Assembly (NCBI RefSeq): GCF_900114875.1
Contig: NZ_FPKW01000001.1
Span: 496,001 to 560,000, forward strand
DNA from: Chryseobacterium limigenitum
GTDB lineage: Bacteria > Bacteroidota > Bacteroidia > Flavobacteriales > Weeksellaceae
Direction: 5' to 3'
Length of the DNA stretch: 64,000 nucleotides
Of this stretch, positions 62,674 to 64,000 are shown piece by piece. The first letter of the stretch is position 1; each line of letters begins with the position of its first letter. The translations under genes were made by a program, and so were the position numbers. The notes under the pieces are model-generated. The model had not been told where the DNA came from. It did not search any database and was given only the letters and a program-made list of their open reading frames with translations.

Positions 62674-64000
62674 ATGAAGAAATTAGTCATATATCTTAGT
62701 CTCTATTGCATTGGATTTTCTTCTCTCAATGCCCAGAAAATTGATCGTCAAAAAGTCGTTCAGCGTCATAATATCGTCAATACAAAAGTTGATACGTTAT
62801 CATCTTTAACTGTCGGAAACGGAAAATTTGCGTACACCGTTGATGTTACCGGAATGCAGTCATTTCCTGAGGTTTATAAAAACGGAGTTTCTTTGGGAAC
62901 TCAATCTGAATGGGGTTGGAACAGCTTTCCAAATACAGAAAATTATACGTTTGATGAAACGTTAAAAGCTTACGATTTCAATGACGATGGGCGAAAAGCA
63001 TTGTATAGTGTTCAACTCAAAGAATCGGAACGAAACAAAAAAGCAGTTGAATATTACCGTGTGAATCAACATCGTTTGCAGTTGGGAAATGTCGGGATTG
63101 AACTGTATAAAAAAGATGGTCAGAAAGCCAAAATTTCAGATTTACAAAACATCAATCAGAAAATTGATTTGTGGACAGGAATTATTACAAGTGAATTCTC
63201 ATTGGAAGGAACTCCTGTAAAAGTGTGGACGGCATCTTTCCAAAATTCCGATAAAATTGCAGTTAAAATTGAATCGGATTTGGTTATTCAAAACAGATTG
63301 AAAATTTTTGTGCGTTACCCCTCTCCGACTGGACAATTCTTGGATGACGCAGTTTTTTATGGCAATGAAAAGGAACATTCGACAAAAATTATTTCATCTA
63401 ATTCAACTCAGGGATTGATTGAGCATAAATTACAAACTGCTGATTATTTTACTCAATTGTATTTCACGGAAGGAAAATTACTTGAAGCTGGAAAACATTA
63501 TTTCGTGTACGAACCTTCTTCTAAAAACAAAACAATAGAAGTAAGTGTTGAATTTTCGTCTAAAAATCCAAAAAGCAGTAAAACATTATTTGCCGACGCT
63601 GAAAAAGAAAGCACTTCAGGATGGAAATCCTTCTGGGAAAGTGGCGCAGCCGTAGATTTTGAAGGAAGTACAGACCCAAGAGCAAACGAATTGGAACGCA
63701 GAGTTGTTTTATCGGAATACTTGACCAAAGTACAATGCGGAGGGAGCAATCCGCCACAGGAAACGGGCTTAACTTTCAACAGCTGGTACGGAAAACCGCA
63801 TACAGAAATGCATTGGTGGCACGGCGTTCACTACGCTTTGTGGGGAAGACCTGAGATTTTGGAAAAACAATTGGATTATTATTTCAGATCATTTGAAAAA
63901 GCAAAAGCTTTAGCCCAAAGACAAGGATACAAAGGCGTAAGATGGATCAAAATGTCCGATAATGACGGGAATGAAAGCCCATCTTCTGTCGCAGCTTTTT
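62674..64000 (+). CDS. Secreted glycosidase-like protein, six-hairpin type (3' partial)
   Basis: The frame is open from ATG 62674 to the window edge (442 codons visible). It begins with a signal peptide (MKKLVIYLSLYCIGFSSLNAQ), then an N-terminal beta-sandwich (TLSSLTVGNGKFAYTVDVTGMQSFPE and later YRVNQHRLQLGNVGIEL). The visible end enters an (alpha/alpha)6-type catalytic region: PRANELERRVVLSEYLTKVQC, SWYGKPHTEMHWWHGVHYALWGRPE, then LAQRQGYKGVRWIKMSD. This order is typical of trehalase/phosphorylase-like and related glycosidases of Bacteroidota. The substrate is probably a plant-wall side chain, from its neighbours. The C-terminus lies outside the window. Confidence 0.87.
   Translation, partial: MKKLVIYLSLYCIGFSSLNAQKIDRQKVVQRHNIVNTKVDTLSSLTVGNGKFAYTVDVTGMQSFPEVYKNGVSLGTQSEWGWNSFPNTENYTFDETLKAYDFNDDGRKALYSVQLKESERNKKAVEYYRVNQHRLQLGNVGIELYKKDGQKAKISDLQNINQKIDLWTGIITSEFSLEGTPVKVWTASFQNSDKIAVKIESDLVIQNRLKIFVRYPSPTGQFLDDAVFYGNEKEHSTKIISSNSTQGLIEHKLQTADYFTQLYFTEGKLLEAGKHYFVYEPSSKNKTIEVSVEFSSKNPKSSKTLFADAEKESTSGWKSFWESGAAVDFEGSTDPRANELERRVVLSEYLTKVQCGGSNPPQETGLTFNSWYGKPHTEMHWWHGVHYALWGRPEILEKQLDYYFRSFEKAKALAQRQGYKGVRWIKMSDNDGNESPSSVAAF

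Overview
The window looks like a chromosomal segment of a Chryseobacterium-type flavobacterium (Bacteroidota). Evidence: AT-rich DNA with very AT-rich intergenic spacers; promoter boxes of the Bacteroidota form TAnnTTTG; type IX secretion (por) C-terminal signals; signal peptides ending in Ala-Gln; a MarR/CrtI/CrtB/CrtZ/lycopene-cyclase carotenoid operon; and DUF4450-type sugar-processing proteins. The genus is inferred from protein style, not from a marker gene. I saw no rRNA, tRNA, CRISPR array, transposase or phage gene.

Layout. 1-3.2 kb: end of a membrane-anchored AraC regulator, a secreted proline-iminopeptidase-like hydrolase, a serine beta-lactamase-like protein and a small unknown protein. 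3.5-10.8 kb: a signalling operon (response regulator-PAS-histidine kinase, CHASE3 hybrid kinase with three receivers, single receivers, CheR, and CheB without a receiver) lacking receptor, CheA and CheW. 10.8-17.7 kb: sparse region with two surface/secreted proteins, duplicated terminator modules, an unknown 242-aa protein followed by nine in-phase 21-bp repeats, and a TPR/LuxR-type regulator. 17.8-24.1 kb: minus-strand carotenoid operon (marR, crtI, crtB, SRPBCC, crtZ, lycopene cyclase, photolyase), predicted to make zeaxanthin. 24.8-30 kb: NarL-type two-component pair, a small protein, an acyltransferase, and a 5'-truncated glycine-betaine permease/binding protein whose binding domain is circularly permuted.

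30.8-48.6 kb is the most interesting region: one tightly overlapping eight-gene operon. It encodes a two-protein PUFA-synthase/heterocyst-glycolipid-like iterative polyketide (secondary lipid) synthase with fused NPD-type enoyl reductase and fused phosphopantetheinyl transferase, a free acyl carrier protein, an alpha/beta hydrolase, a fused twin glycosyltransferase, two condensation/PapA-like acyltransferases and a membrane protein. Together these could build a glycosylated, acylated lipid. A glycine-zipper, bacteriocin-leader-like peptide gene lies convergent to its end.

49.4-57.2 kb: stress-related block with Dps, a LytTR response regulator, a hybrid kinase, a monooxygenase-fold membrane protein, a bicupin oxalate-decarboxylase-like protein, a YoaK-like membrane protein, a DsbA-like protein and a chloroperoxidase-like hydrolase. 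The dps and bicupin genes share a 28-bp upstream element (24/28 identical), a 21-bp-spaced direct repeat of CACCGA at exactly the same distance from both start codons. This suits a LytTR regulator encoded between them. 57.5-64 kb: part of a pectin/rhamnogalacturonan-type saccharide locus (GH28, DUF4450 protein, six-hairpin-type glycosidase running off the window).
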